Assembly (NCBI GenBank): GCA_963838735.1
Contig: CAWISG010000006.1
Span: 1-64,000, forward strand
Source: Parerythrobacter_A sp963838735
GTDB lineage: Bacteria > Pseudomonadota > Alphaproteobacteria > Sphingomonadales > Sphingomonadaceae
Length of the DNA: 64,000 nt
Direction: 5' to 3'
The position numbers were made by a program, and so were the translations under genes. How positions within the stretch are numbered: the first letter of the stretch is position 1; every line of letters begins with the position of its first letter. The notes below the pieces were generated by a model. That model did not search any database. It was not told the DNA's origin and saw only the letters and a program-made list of their open reading frames with translations. Positions 52,994 to 62,263 of this stretch are shown here, in pieces.

Positions 52994-54520
52994 TCACCCC
53001 GTCGGCAGCAGGTTCTCCTTCGCGATCTTCTTGCGCCAGTGCGCCGGGGCCAACGTGTGGACATTGTTGCCCGCCGCATCGACCGCGACCGTCACCGGCA
53101 TGTTCTCGACCGTAAATTCGTAGATCGCTTCCATGCCGAGGTCTTCGAATGCGACCACTTCGGCGGACTTGATTGCGCGACTGACCAGATAGGCCGCACC
53201 GCCCGTCGCCATCAGATAGGCCACCTTGAACCGGCTGATGACTTCCACCGCATCGGCCCCGCGCTCCGCCTTGCCGATCATGGCCAGCAGGCCCAGGTCC
53301 AGCATCTGTTCGGTAAACTTGTCCATCCGCGTCGCGGTGGTGGGGCCGGCGGGTCCGACCGCTTCGCCCATGACCGGATCGACCGGGCCGACATAATAGA
53401 TGGCACGGTTGGTAAAATCGACCGGCAGCTCCTCCCCCTTCGCGATCATGTCGGCGATGCGCTTGTGCGCGGCGTCGCGCCCGGTCAGCATCTTGCCCGA
53501 CAGCAGGATGCGGTCGCCGTGATTCCAGCTCCCAACTTCTTCGGGCGTCAGAGTGTCGAGATCGACGCGGCGTGCGGCCGCATCGGGCTGCCAGTTCACG
53601 TCGGGCCACTGATCAAGGTCGGGCTTTTCCAGATAGCTTGGCCCGCTGCCATCGAGCGTAAAATGTGCGTGGCGCGTGGCAGCGCAGTTCGGGATCATTC
53701 CCACCGGCTTGCCGGCAGCATGACAGGGCGCATCGTAAATCTTCACGTCCAGTACGGTCGAGAGCCCGCCCAGCCCCTGCGCGCCGATCCCCTGCGCATT
53801 CACTGCATCGAAGATATCGATCCGCAGCTGTTCGAGGTCGCTCTGCGCGCCGCGCTGTTTCAGCTGCGCCATGTCGATAGGCTCCATCAGCGACAGCTTG
53901 GCCAGCTTCATGCAATGCTCTGCCGTGCCGCCGATGCCGATGCCCAGCATTCCCGGCGGACACCAGCCCGCGCCCATCGAGGGCAGCTGTTCGACCACCC
54001 AGTTCACGATGTTGTCGCTGGGGTTCATCATCTTGAACTTGGACTTGTTCTCGCTGCCGCCGCCCTTGGCCGCCACGTCGATCTCCACCGTGTCACCCGG
54101 CACCATTTCCACCGACAGCACGCACGGCGTATTGTCGCGCGTGTTGCGGCGCGTGAAGGCAGGATCGGCCAGAATCGAGGCGCGCAGCGTGTTGTCGGTA
54201 TCGGTATAGGCGCGCCGCACCCCGTCATCGACCACGTCCTGCAGGCTGCGGTTCGACTTAAGGCGGCAGTTCTGCCCCCAGCGCACGAACACGTTGACGA
54301 TGCCGGTATCCTGGCAAATCGGGCGGTGGCCCTCGGCGCACATGCGGCTGTTCGTCAGAATCTGCGCGATAGCGTCCTTCGCCGCCGGTCCCTGCTCCGC
54401 CTTGTAGGCTTCGCCCAGCGCGCGGATGTAGTCCATCGGGTGGTAGTAGGAGATGAATTGCAGCGCATCGGCCACGCTGTCGATCAGGTCGGCTTCGCTG
54501 ATATGTGTCATGTCGCTCAT
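52994..54520 (-). CDS. fumA: Class I fumarate hydratase (4Fe-4S)
   Basis: A 508-residue iron-sulfur fumarase of the TCA cycle, interconverting fumarate and malate. The N-terminal alpha part has ICQDTG with the cluster ligand C69, plus the later Cys residues in WCPPGMLGIGIGG and PNCAATRH. The C-terminal beta part begins near the GEELPVDF segment. It depends on Fe-S assembly, provided in the window by suf and erpA. It is divergent from the PCMT-like gene. Confidence 0.93.
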   Translation of the reverse strand: MSDMTHISEADLIDSVADALQFISYYHPMDYIRALGEAYKAEQGPAAKDAIAQILTNSRMCAEGHRPICQDTGIVNVFVRWGQNCRLKSNRSLQDVVDDGVRRAYTDTDNTLRASILADPAFTRRNTRDNTPCVLSVEMVPGDTVEIDVAAKGGGSENKSKFKMMNPSDNIVNWVVEQLPSMGAGWCPPGMLGIGIGGTAEHCMKLAKLSLMEPIDMAQLKQRGAQSDLEQLRIDIFDAVNAQGIGAQGLGGLSTVLDVKIYDAPCHAAGKPVGMIPNCAATRHAHFTLDGSGPSYLEKPDLDQWPDVNWQPDAAARRVDLDTLTPEEVGSWNHGDRILLSGKMLTGRDAAHKRIADMIAKGEELPVDFTNRAIYYVGPVDPVMGEAVGPAGPTTATRMDKFTEQMLDLGLLAMIGKAERGADAVEVISRFKVAYLMATGGAAYLVSRAIKSAEVVAFEDLGMEAIYEFTVENMPVTVAVDAAGNNVHTLAPAHWRKKIAKENLLPTG

Positions 54521-54658
54521 CGAACTGCTGCTCCTGCCGGTCGAACCGGCCGCGAATTGATATTGCCGCCATAGCTAGGACACAGTCTCCGGCTTTGCAA
54601 AGCGCCTGGATGCGCGCAAATCGGGTGCATAGACGGGCGCCAGTGCCTAGAAGGACGA

Positions 54659-54686
54659 TTGACCAACTGTATTGTCAGTGTAATAC
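54659..54686 (+). promoter_or_regulatory. Predicted promoter of the PCMT-TolC operon
   Basis: TTGACC (54659-54664), a 16-base spacer and TAATAC (54681-54686). The start of transcription would be near 54692, leaving a leader of about 30 bases before ATG 54721. Confidence 0.55.
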
Positions 54687-54720
54687 ACATGCTCAATCTG
54701 CGGACGAGCGACACCTCCGG

Positions 54721-55338
54721 ATGAACGACGCTATGGAAACTACCGATCCCGCTTCCCCCTTTGCCATCGCGCGCAAGGCGATGGTGGACAGTCAGCTGCG
54801 CACCAGCGGCGTCAACGAACCCTTCGTGCTGGCCCGCATGGGTATGGTCCCGCGCGAGGATTTCGTGCCGCAGGAGGCGCGCGGCAGTGCCTATATCGAC
54901 CGCTCCGTGCCGCTGGCGAACGGGCGGCGCATGGCCGCGCCGGTATTCTACGGCATGCTGCTGGCCGAGGCGCAGCCGCAATTGGGTGACAACGTGCTCA
55001 TCGTCGATGCGGGCAGCGGCTACCTTGCCGCTCTGGTCGAACCGCTGGTGGCAAGCGTCGACAGCATTACCCCGGAACAGGCGCTGAAGGCGGCGCGCGG
55101 CGCGCAACCCGTCTCGCTGATACTCGTCGATGGTGCGCTGGAGCAGGTGCCGCCTGCGCTCGCCAAACGGCTGCATCCCGATGGTCGCATCGTCACCGGG
55201 CTGGTCGAGGGCCGCATCACCCGCATCGCTACCGGACGCCAGGCGGGCGACGGCAAGAGTGTGGCGCTGTTGCCGCTGGGCGAAACCGCCATCCCGCACC
55301 TCGCCGAGTTTGACCGCGCGAAAGCCTGGAGCTTCTGA
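54721..55338 (+). CDS. Protein-L-isoaspartate O-methyltransferase family protein
   Basis: A 205-residue SAM-dependent methyltransferase-like protein. It has the PCMT marks MVDSQLRTSGVNEPFVLARMGMVPREDFVP (quoted for its start VDSQLRTSG) and motif I LIVDAGSGYLA. The rest after motif I is shorter than in classical PCMT, so activity on isoaspartate is not assured. This short type is usual in alphaproteobacteria just before tolC, as here: the TolC gene starts two bases after its stop. Confidence 0.85.
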   Translation: MNDAMETTDPASPFAIARKAMVDSQLRTSGVNEPFVLARMGMVPREDFVPQEARGSAYIDRSVPLANGRRMAAPVFYGMLLAEAQPQLGDNVLIVDAGSGYLAALVEPLVASVDSITPEQALKAARGAQPVSLILVDGALEQVPPALAKRLHPDGRIVTGLVEGRITRIATGRQAGDGKSVALLPLGETAIPHLAEFDRAKAWSF

Positions 55339-55340
55339 AC

Positions 55341-56840
55341 ATGACGGGGTGTCGGCTCCTCGGTGCCGCTCTGGCGAGCTGTGCGATGGGGCTGCCGACC
55401 GTCGCGCAAGCCGATACGCTGCGCGAGGCGCTGGCCGCCGCCTATCGCAGCAACCCCTCGCTGGAAGCCGCCCGCGCACAACAGCGCGCCACCGACGAAG
55501 GTGTGCAGATCGAACGCGCCGCAGGCTTGCCCGGCGTGGCGGCGGACGCGACGTATATCGAATTCCTGCGCACCTCCTCCAACAGTTTTACCGCGCCGTC
55601 GCGCAATCTTGGGGTCGGCCTTGATCTCAACGTGCCGCTCTATACCGGCGGTGCGGTGAAGAACGCCGTGCGCGCCGCCGAAACGCGCGTCGATGCGGGA
55701 CGTGCCGAATTGCGCGGCAGCGAATCGCAGCTTTTCAGTCGGGTCGTCGCCGCCTATATGGACGTAATCCGCAACCAGGCGTTGGTGGGGCTATCCATCA
55801 ATCAGGTCGCGGTGCTGCGCATTAATCTGGAAGCGACCAGCGACCGGTTCGAGATCGGCGACCTGACTCGCACCGATATCGCGCAGTCGCAATCGCGCCT
55901 CGCCTTGGCGACCAGCGACCTGCGCAGCGCCGAAGCGAACCTGATCGCGGCGCGCGAAACCTATATCGAACTGGTCGGCCAGGCCCCGGACGATCTGCAA
56001 CCGCCGCCTCCGCTGCCGGGCCTGCCGCAAAGCGCCGACATGGCAGTCGATGTCGCGCTTGAAGCCAATCCCGACCTGATCGCCGCGCGCGAACGGGCCG
56101 AAGCCGCCGGGTTCGATATCGACGTGGCGGGTGCCGGTCGCCTGCCCACCGTGTCCGCGTTCATCGGCGGCGACTACAGCAACTTCTTCGGCACGCTGGG
56201 CGGCCCGACCTCGCAGGGTTTCGCTCAAGCGGAAACAACCGCAAATGCGGGTCTCCGGCTCAGCATACCGATCTTCCAGGGCGGGCGTCCGGCGGCGTTG
56301 GAACGCCGCGCGCAGGCGGGCGCTGCGGCCGCGCTGGAACAGGCCATCGCGACCGAGCGCAACGTCATTGCACAGACCCGCGCCGCTTTCTCCAGCTACA
56401 CCGCCGCCAATGCGATTATCCAAAGCGCGCAAACCGCCGTCAGTGCAGCGGAACTCAGCCTCGAAGGCGTGCGCGCGGAAAACTCCATCGGCAATCGCGA
56501 TGTGCTCGATGTCCTGAATGCCGAACAGGAATTGCTGGTGGCGCGCTCCCAGCTCGTGACGGCGCGCCGCAACGCCTATGTCGCAGGTTTCTCGCTTCTC
56601 GCCGCGATGGGCCGCGCCGAAGCGCGCGATCTTGGACTTGCGGATGCCGAAACAGGACGGGGTCTGCTTTACGATCCGGTGGTAAATTACGACCGGGTGC
56701 GCGGGCGCATCTGGGACTGGCGCCGCGAACCCGATCCGGTGGCGCAATCCACCCGGACAGTTGACATCCCCGCCGCCACAGCGGAAATCCCCGTCGAAGA
56801 TGTGCCGGACGACAGCGCGCTGCGCCGGTTCGATCGCTGA
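55341..56840 (+). CDS. tolC: TolC-family outer-membrane channel protein
   Basis: A 499-residue outer-membrane efflux protein with a signal peptide (about 1-24). Two repeated helix-strand halves contain DLNVPLYTGGAVKNAV and LRLSIPIFQGGRPAAL, the two matching beta segments, and long helical stretches in between, as in TolC. It would form the trimeric tunnel for type I secretion and drug efflux. No pump genes adjoin. The C-terminal 60 residues are polar and probably disordered. Confidence 0.92.
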   Translation: MTGCRLLGAALASCAMGLPTVAQADTLREALAAAYRSNPSLEAARAQQRATDEGVQIERAAGLPGVAADATYIEFLRTSSNSFTAPSRNLGVGLDLNVPLYTGGAVKNAVRAAETRVDAGRAELRGSESQLFSRVVAAYMDVIRNQALVGLSINQVAVLRINLEATSDRFEIGDLTRTDIAQSQSRLALATSDLRSAEANLIAARETYIELVGQAPDDLQPPPPLPGLPQSADMAVDVALEANPDLIAARERAEAAGFDIDVAGAGRLPTVSAFIGGDYSNFFGTLGGPTSQGFAQAETTANAGLRLSIPIFQGGRPAALERRAQAGAAAALEQAIATERNVIAQTRAAFSSYTAANAIIQSAQTAVSAAELSLEGVRAENSIGNRDVLDVLNAEQELLVARSQLVTARRNAYVAGFSLLAAMGRAEARDLGLADAETGRGLLYDPVVNYDRVRGRIWDWRREPDPVAQSTRTVDIPAATAEIPVEDVPDDSALRRFDR

Positions 56841-56874
56841 CGGCACGCGCACAACAGCAGGGGACTTACCGAGT

Positions 56875-57438
56875 ATGGGCAGGCATGACATCGGCAGTGC
56901 AGGGGGCGAAAGCGAATCGTCGGTCGAGGAAATCCTCGCTTCCATCAAGAAGGTGATCGCGCGGGACAATCGCAGCGAAGCGATGGACACGCGCCGCCGC
57001 CGTGCCCGTGCCGGCATTCCCGAAGAGCAGGCCGAGCCTGCCGACGCGGAGGAAGCCGCAGAAGTGCTCGACCTGTCTGACGCGGAACTGGCAGACGCGG
57101 AACTGGCCGAATCGAATTTCGCGGACGACAATACTGCGTTCGAAAAAAACCCCGATGTGAGCGATGATCTCGATTTCGATACGCATCACGACCAGGGCGA
57201 ATCGCTGGTCAATGCCGGTGCGCGCCGGTCGATGCAGGACAGTTTCGCCGCGCTGGCGATGCTGTCGCAGCCCGGTGCCGCGCCGCAGATCGTGCGGTCC
57301 GGCGAAACCTCGCTGGAGGAGATGACGCGCGCCCTGCTGAAGCCGATGCTGGCACAATGGCTCGATGCCAACCTGCCCGACATGGTGGAGAAAATGGTCC
57401 GCTCCGAGATCGAACGGATTGCCGGCAAACGCGGCTGA
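56875..57438 (+). CDS. DUF2497 / PopZ-like protein
   Basis: A 187-residue acidic protein. The N-terminus (ESSVEEILASIKKVIARDN) and the C-terminus (LEEMTRALLKPMLAQWLDANLPDMVEKMV, quoted in part as MLAQWLDANLPDMVE) match the DUF2497 family, to which the polar organiser PopZ of Caulobacter belongs. The acidic Asp/Glu/Ala linker in between is disordered, as in PopZ. It may form a scaffold at the cell pole. It begins 34 bases after tolC. Confidence 0.88.
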   Translation: MGRHDIGSAGGESESSVEEILASIKKVIARDNRSEAMDTRRRRARAGIPEEQAEPADAEEAAEVLDLSDAELADAELAESNFADDNTAFEKNPDVSDDLDFDTHHDQGESLVNAGARRSMQDSFAALAMLSQPGAAPQIVRSGETSLEEMTRALLKPMLAQWLDANLPDMVEKMVRSEIERIAGKRG

Positions 57439-57487
57439 CGCGCACGATGTCTTGATTCTGCGGCGGCGCGGGTTCAACCATCACGGC

Positions 57488-59665
57488 ATGACCGCACCTT
57501 CGAAAACCCGCATCGCGCCCGCCAGCCTGCTTGCCAGTCTGCTGCTGGCAGGCGTCTCCCATACCGCCGCCGCGCAGGATACAGCCCCTGACGCGCCTGC
57601 ACGCACGCCGATGTCGGCGCAGGATCTGGTGACCATGCCGCGACTCGGTGCGCCGGTCGTCACCGCAGATGGTCGCTACGCCGTCTACCCCGTCACGCAC
57701 ACCGATGGCGAAACCTATAAACGTACGGCAACGGCCTATTGGCGCGACCTGTATGATGCCGATGCGGAACCGGTCGCGCTCGATCTGGACGGCGATGCGT
57801 ATGATTTCACCTTCGCACCCGATGGCACGCTCTATTTCCTTTCCGACCGCCAGATCAACTCCAACGGAGGCGGCTATTCGCGCCTCTGGCGCGCAACGAT
57901 AAGTGCGCAGGGTAAGGTAGGGGCCATCAGCTTCGTGCTCGATGCCGAGACGCCACTGGGCGGCTACAAACTGTCGCCCGATGCCAGCAAGCTGGTGGTG
58001 TGGGCGGACGCACCACGCGGCTGCACATCGCTGCCCTGTCATCGCGGGGGCTTCGCCGATACGCCCTACATGCCGGGTCCCGGCACCGGCCGCCTCTATG
58101 AAGGCGACAAGGGGTTCATCCGCCACTGGGATAGCTGGGAAACGCCAGGCACCTACAGCCGCCTGTTCGCCTTCGAGGTTCCGACCGGTTTTATCTTCGG
58201 GGGCGGCACCGCGCTGGACGGGCCGGTAGGCGAGGGCGCGCTGGTCGGCGATACCCCGACGCAGCCCTTCGGCGATGGCGGCGATGTGGCATGGGCTGCG
58301 GATTCCAGCGGCATCTGGTTCGTATCCAAGCAAGCCGATGCGACAGAGCCGCTGAGCACCAATACCGATATCTTCTGGTCCGACCTCACCGCCGCCGCGC
58401 CCACCAACATCACCGAGGCCAACGCCGCCTATGACACCGCGCCAACGCCCTCGCCCGACGGCAGGAAACTCGCCTGGCTCGCCATGGCGCGACCTGGCTA
58501 CGAGTCGGACCGGCTGGTGGTGCAGCTACGCGATCTGCGCACCGGCCTGACCGAGGCGTTGACGCAAGATTTCGACCGCAGCTTCGGCACCCTCGCCTGG
58601 ACGCCCGACAGCCGCTATCTCATCGCCACGGCGCAGGACGTGCTCGATACGCCCGCCTTCCGCATCGACCCGCGCAACGGGACCGTCGAACGGCTTGACC
58701 TGATGGCAGGCGACGAGGCGCATATCGGCAATGTCATGCCGCTTGCGGACAACCGCCTGCTGTTTACCCGCGATGCGATAAGCGGCCCGTCCGAACTCTA
58801 CCTGTCCACCGATTACGCTACCGCCCGTCCGCTGACCGACGTCGGTGCCAGCATTCTGGGCCAGCGCAGTTCGGTGATGACCCAGCGGTTCAGCTTTGCC
58901 GGCGCGGGCGGCGATACCGTGTGGGGCCAGATCACCCGACCCGAAGCCACCGGCGACGCGCAGCTCCCCGCCATCCTTTACGTCCACGGCGGGCCGCAGG
59001 GGTCGTTCAACGACAGCTGGTCCAGCCGCTGGAACCCGCGCGTGCTGGCGAGCCAGGGCTATGCGGTGATCTCGGTCGATTTCCACGGCAGCACTGGATA
59101 CGGGCAGGATTTCACCGATGCTATCCGCGGCCACTGGGGCGGCAAGCCGCTGGAGGACCTGCAACTGGGCCTCGCCGCCGCGCTGGCGAAGGACGCGGCT
59201 ATCGACGGCACCCGCGCCTGCGCGATGGGCGCGAGCTATGGTGGATACATGATGAACTGGATCGCCGGGCAGTGGCCCGACCGGTTCAGATGCCTGGTGC
59301 AGCATGACGGCCTGTTCGACATGCGCAGCTTCTATTACACGACCGAGGAATTGTGGTTCCCGCGCTGGGATTTCATGGGTTCCTACGCCGAAAACACCGC
59401 GCTTTACGAACGGTGGAACCCGGTCAATCACGTCGACAAGTGGCGGACCCCGATGCTGGTGGTGGCGGGCGAGCAGGATTTCCGCGTGCCTTATACGCAA
59501 GGGCTGGCCAGCTTCACCGCCTTGCAGGAACGCAACATCCCGTCGCAATTTCTGTTCTTCCCCGATGAAAACCACTGGGTGCTGAAACCCAAAAACTCGC
59601 TGCAATGGCACCGGACTGTATTCGGCTGGCTCGACCGCTGGCTGACCGAAGATCCCGCCGAATGA
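57488..59665 (+). CDS. S9-family prolyl oligopeptidase-like peptidase
   Basis: A 725-residue exported serine peptidase. It has a signal peptide (1-29, ending TAAAQ), a beta-propeller of about 400 residues and the C-terminal alpha/beta-hydrolase domain. The catalytic Ser is in GASYGGYM, Asp in EQDFRVP and His in ENHWV. Relatives are dipeptidyl or acylaminoacyl peptidases. The stop overlaps the next start (ATGA). Confidence 0.92.
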   Translation: MTAPSKTRIAPASLLASLLLAGVSHTAAAQDTAPDAPARTPMSAQDLVTMPRLGAPVVTADGRYAVYPVTHTDGETYKRTATAYWRDLYDADAEPVALDLDGDAYDFTFAPDGTLYFLSDRQINSNGGGYSRLWRATISAQGKVGAISFVLDAETPLGGYKLSPDASKLVVWADAPRGCTSLPCHRGGFADTPYMPGPGTGRLYEGDKGFIRHWDSWETPGTYSRLFAFEVPTGFIFGGGTALDGPVGEGALVGDTPTQPFGDGGDVAWAADSSGIWFVSKQADATEPLSTNTDIFWSDLTAAAPTNITEANAAYDTAPTPSPDGRKLAWLAMARPGYESDRLVVQLRDLRTGLTEALTQDFDRSFGTLAWTPDSRYLIATAQDVLDTPAFRIDPRNGTVERLDLMAGDEAHIGNVMPLADNRLLFTRDAISGPSELYLSTDYATARPLTDVGASILGQRSSVMTQRFSFAGAGGDTVWGQITRPEATGDAQLPAILYVHGGPQGSFNDSWSSRWNPRVLASQGYAVISVDFHGSTGYGQDFTDAIRGHWGGKPLEDLQLGLAAALAKDAAIDGTRACAMGASYGGYMMNWIAGQWPDRFRCLVQHDGLFDMRSFYYTTEELWFPRWDFMGSYAENTALYERWNPVNHVDKWRTPMLVVAGEQDFRVPYTQGLASFTALQERNIPSQFLFFPDENHWVLKPKNSLQWHRTVFGWLDRWLTEDPAE

Positions 59666-60057
59666 CCGTAAAGGAACTGGCAAAAGCGGAACGGGCGCTG
59701 GCAAAGATCGGCGGCGAGACGGTGGAACGCCATATCTTTTTGTGCGCCGTGTCGGAAAAGCAGAAATGCTGCTCGGCGGAAGAGGGCAAGGCGGCGTGGG
59801 GCTATCTGAAAAAGCGCCTCAAGCAGCTCGGCCTGGCCGGACCCAAGCGCGGGTCCGGTCCGGTTGGTGAAGGGTCCGGCGGTATCCAGCGCAGCAAGGC
59901 CGACTGCTTGCAAATTTGCGAAGCCGGACCCGTTGCTGTCGTTTGGCCGGACCGCGTCTGGTACCATTCGTGCAATGAGGCGGTTCTGGAACGGATTATC
60001 CAGGAACACCTGATCGGCGGCGTGCCGGTTGGCGAGTACCGGCTACAGTCGCGATAG
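59662..60057 (+). CDS. Thioredoxin-like [2Fe-2S] ferredoxin-domain protein
   Basis: A 131-residue protein with the Cys pattern of the thioredoxin-fold ferredoxins: FLCAVSEKQKCC in the first half and CLQICEAGP in the second. A basic linker joins them. It may transfer electrons, but partner and pathway are unknown. It is coupled to the S9 peptidase gene through ATGA. ATG 59662 is the start. Confidence 0.85.
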   Translation: MTVKELAKAERALAKIGGETVERHIFLCAVSEKQKCCSAEEGKAAWGYLKKRLKQLGLAGPKRGSGPVGEGSGGIQRSKADCLQICEAGPVAVVWPDRVWYHSCNEAVLERIIQEHLIGGVPVGEYRLQSR

Positions 60058-60085
60058 AGGGATACCGGATCGCGCGGGACCAGTC

Positions 60086-60421
60086 CTAGTTGCGTGCATC
60101 CCTGTCGACATCGTTCAAGCCGTCGTCATTGTCCCAGCTGTCGTCCTTCATCAGATCGGTCACGCTTTCATCGTGCCCGGTGCCGCTCGACAGGAACACC
60201 AGCCCCATCAGCGCACCGGTCAGCAGCATGGTGAAGGATATGCCCAGCGCGATGGCGATGTAATAATGCACCGAGACCGCGCTGTCCCCGTCATACATGA
60301 ACCACAGCGCCAGCACGACAACGCCCACCGTCAGCGCCAGCATGAACCACATCAGCCGCTTGTAACGGTCCCAGGCGTAGCTGGCATTGTCCGGATCTTC
60401 GAGGGGTGACTGGGGTACCAT
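60086..60421 (-). CDS. Hypothetical two-helix membrane protein
   Basis: A 111-residue protein with two hydrophobic segments (LMWFMLALTVGVVVLALWF and YYIAIALGISFTMLLTGALMGLVFL, quoted by their starts LMWFMLALTV and YYIAIALGIS) and an acidic C-terminus rich in Asp. It is the kind annotated as hypothetical in Erythrobacteraceae. It converges on the ferredoxin gene and is divergent from the CBS gene. Confidence 0.7.
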   Translation of the reverse strand: MVPQSPLEDPDNASYAWDRYKRLMWFMLALTVGVVVLALWFMYDGDSAVSVHYYIAIALGISFTMLLTGALMGLVFLSSGTGHDESVTDLMKDDSWDNDDGLNDVDRDARN

Positions 60422-60583
60422 GCGGCCATGCTATGCACGCCCCAGCGCCGCAAACGCAAGCAGTCGCATGCAAACTGGCCGCCGGTCGTCCTCTGACTGC
60501 GGCGCAATCTTAGCGTGCCGTCTGGACAGATGCGTTTTTCGTGCCACACTGTTTGCACACGAACGGGGGAGTGTTCAGCAGAC

Positions 60584-61039
60584 ATGGATATCGAACAGCT
60601 TATCGCCAGCCGCACGACGGATGGCCCGGACACCGACGTCATCACCTGCGATATCGCCACTCCGGTGCGCGAAGTGGTCAGCCTGCTGGCCACCAAGCGT
60701 ATCGGCGCCATTCCCGTACTGCGCGATGGTGCGGTGGCGGGCATCTGTTCGGAACGCGATATCGTTTACCGGCTGGCTGAAAATGCGGATGAAGGGCGCG
60801 GCGCGTTTCTGGATGGTCCGGTCGAAGCGATCATGACCGCACCAGCCATCACGGTGACGATGCAGACCAGCACGCTGGAAGCGCTGGCCCTGATGAGCCG
60901 CCGCCGTATCCGTCACTTGCCCGTGCTCGACAATGGCGCGCTTGCGGGCTTCATCTCCATTGGAGACATCGTGAAGGCACGGATCGACGAAGTGCAACAC
61001 GAAGCCGAGGCACTGCGCGACTATATCCAGACGGCCTAG
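60584..61039 (+). CDS. CBS-domain pair protein
   Basis: A 151-residue protein consisting of two CBS domains (about 20-75 and 85-145). Marks are AIPVLRDGAVAGICSERDIVY and HLPVLDNGALAGFISIGDIV, each the end of a CBS unit. Pairs of this sort bind adenosine ligands and regulate partner proteins. No partner is next to it; erpA follows 44 bases later. Confidence 0.88.
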   Translation: MDIEQLIASRTTDGPDTDVITCDIATPVREVVSLLATKRIGAIPVLRDGAVAGICSERDIVYRLAENADEGRGAFLDGPVEAIMTAPAITVTMQTSTLEALALMSRRRIRHLPVLDNGALAGFISIGDIVKARIDEVQHEAEALRDYIQTA

Positions 61040-61083
61040 TTGGATAGCTTGAGAACGCGCCACAGAAGGCTTATATTGCTACT

Positions 61084-61413
61084 ATGGCTAACACGCTGAC
61101 CCTTACGCCCGATGCGGCAACCCGCGTGGCCGCCATCGCGCAGCGCCAGAGCAAGCCTGCCATCCTGCGGCTCTCGGTCGAAGGCGGCGGCTGCTCCGGC
61201 TTCCAGTACAAGTTCGACCTTGCCGACGCTCCGGCGGACGACGATGCCGTCAGCACGACGGACGGCGTCTCGCTGGTGGTCGATCCCGTCTCGCTCGACC
61301 TCGTTTCTGGCAGCGTAGTCGATTTCGTCGAATCGCTGGGCGGAGCGGCGTTTCGGGTGGAAAATCCACAGGCTGCCGCCGGATGCGGCTGCGGCTCCAG
61401 TTTCGGTATCTAA
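61084..61413 (+). CDS. erpA: ErpA-type Fe-S insertion protein
   Basis: A 109-residue A-type carrier with the three cysteines C37 (GGGCSGF), C101 and C103 (GCGCGSSF). It delivers clusters to target enzymes. It complements the suf operon's SufA at 31.0 kb. Length and sequence favour ErpA over IscA, but the distinction is not absolute. Confidence 0.9.
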   Translation: MANTLTLTPDAATRVAAIAQRQSKPAILRLSVEGGGCSGFQYKFDLADAPADDDAVSTTDGVSLVVDPVSLDLVSGSVVDFVESLGGAAFRVENPQAAAGCGCGSSFGI

Positions 61414-61456
61414 ACGCCGTAGGTAAGCCGCGCAAAAGCCGCTACGTATCGCGGCC

Positions 61457-62248
61457 ATGAAAATCGCCAGCTTCAACATAAACGGGATCAAGGCCCGTCT
61501 ACCGCGCCTGATCGAATGGCTGGAGGAAACGCGGCCCACCGTCGCCTGCCTCCAGGAAATAAAGACCGCCGACGAGGGATTTCCCGCCGATACGTTCGAG
61601 AAGATCGGCTATCATGCCATCTGGCACGGGCAAAAGGGCTTCAACGGTGTCGCAATACTGGCCGACGGGATAAAGCCGGTGGAGACGCAGCGCGGCCTAC
61701 CGCTGCTCGCGCCTGACGATGAACCGGACGAGCAATCGCGCTATCTCGAAGCCGAGATGAACGGGGTGCGCGTCGCCAGCATCTACCTGCCCAACGGCAA
61801 TCCGCAGCCTGGCCCGAAATTCGATTACAAGCTGGCATGGATGAAACGCCTGCGCGCCCGGATGCAGCATCTATGGGCAGGGGAAATTCCGACCGCCATC
61901 GTCGGCGATTTCAACGTCATCCCGCAGGACAAGGATGTCTGGTCCCCTGCACGCATGGCGAACGATGCGCTGATGCAGCCCGCCTCGCGCGATGCCTATA
62001 TGCGATTGCTGGCGGATGGCTGGACCGACGCCATCGACACGCTCAATCCGGGCGGCGGCGTGTGGACCTATTGGGATTACCAGGCCGGCGCATGGCAACG
62101 CGACCACGGTTTCCGCATTGACCACCTGCTGCTCGATCCCACGCTGGCCGACCGTCTGGCCAGTGCTGGCGTGGACAAGCACCATCGCGGGCGCGAACGG
62201 GCCAGCGACCATGCGCCGGTATGGGTCGAACTGCGTGACGAAGCCTAG
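61457..62248 (+). CDS. xthA: Exodeoxyribonuclease III
   Basis: A 263-residue DNA repair nuclease (AP endonuclease and 3'-exonuclease). Marks are ASFNINGIKARL, LQEIKT (metal-binding Glu), YLPNGNP, VGDFNVIPQDKDVW and the final ASDHAPVWVEL with the catalytic His. It acts in base excision repair. Start ATG 61457 suits family length. Confidence 0.96.
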   Translation: MKIASFNINGIKARLPRLIEWLEETRPTVACLQEIKTADEGFPADTFEKIGYHAIWHGQKGFNGVAILADGIKPVETQRGLPLLAPDDEPDEQSRYLEAEMNGVRVASIYLPNGNPQPGPKFDYKLAWMKRLRARMQHLWAGEIPTAIVGDFNVIPQDKDVWSPARMANDALMQPASRDAYMRLLADGWTDAIDTLNPGGGVWTYWDYQAGAWQRDHGFRIDHLLLDPTLADRLASAGVDKHHRGRERASDHAPVWVELRDEA

Positions 62249-62263
62249 CTCCGCCTTGTCATA

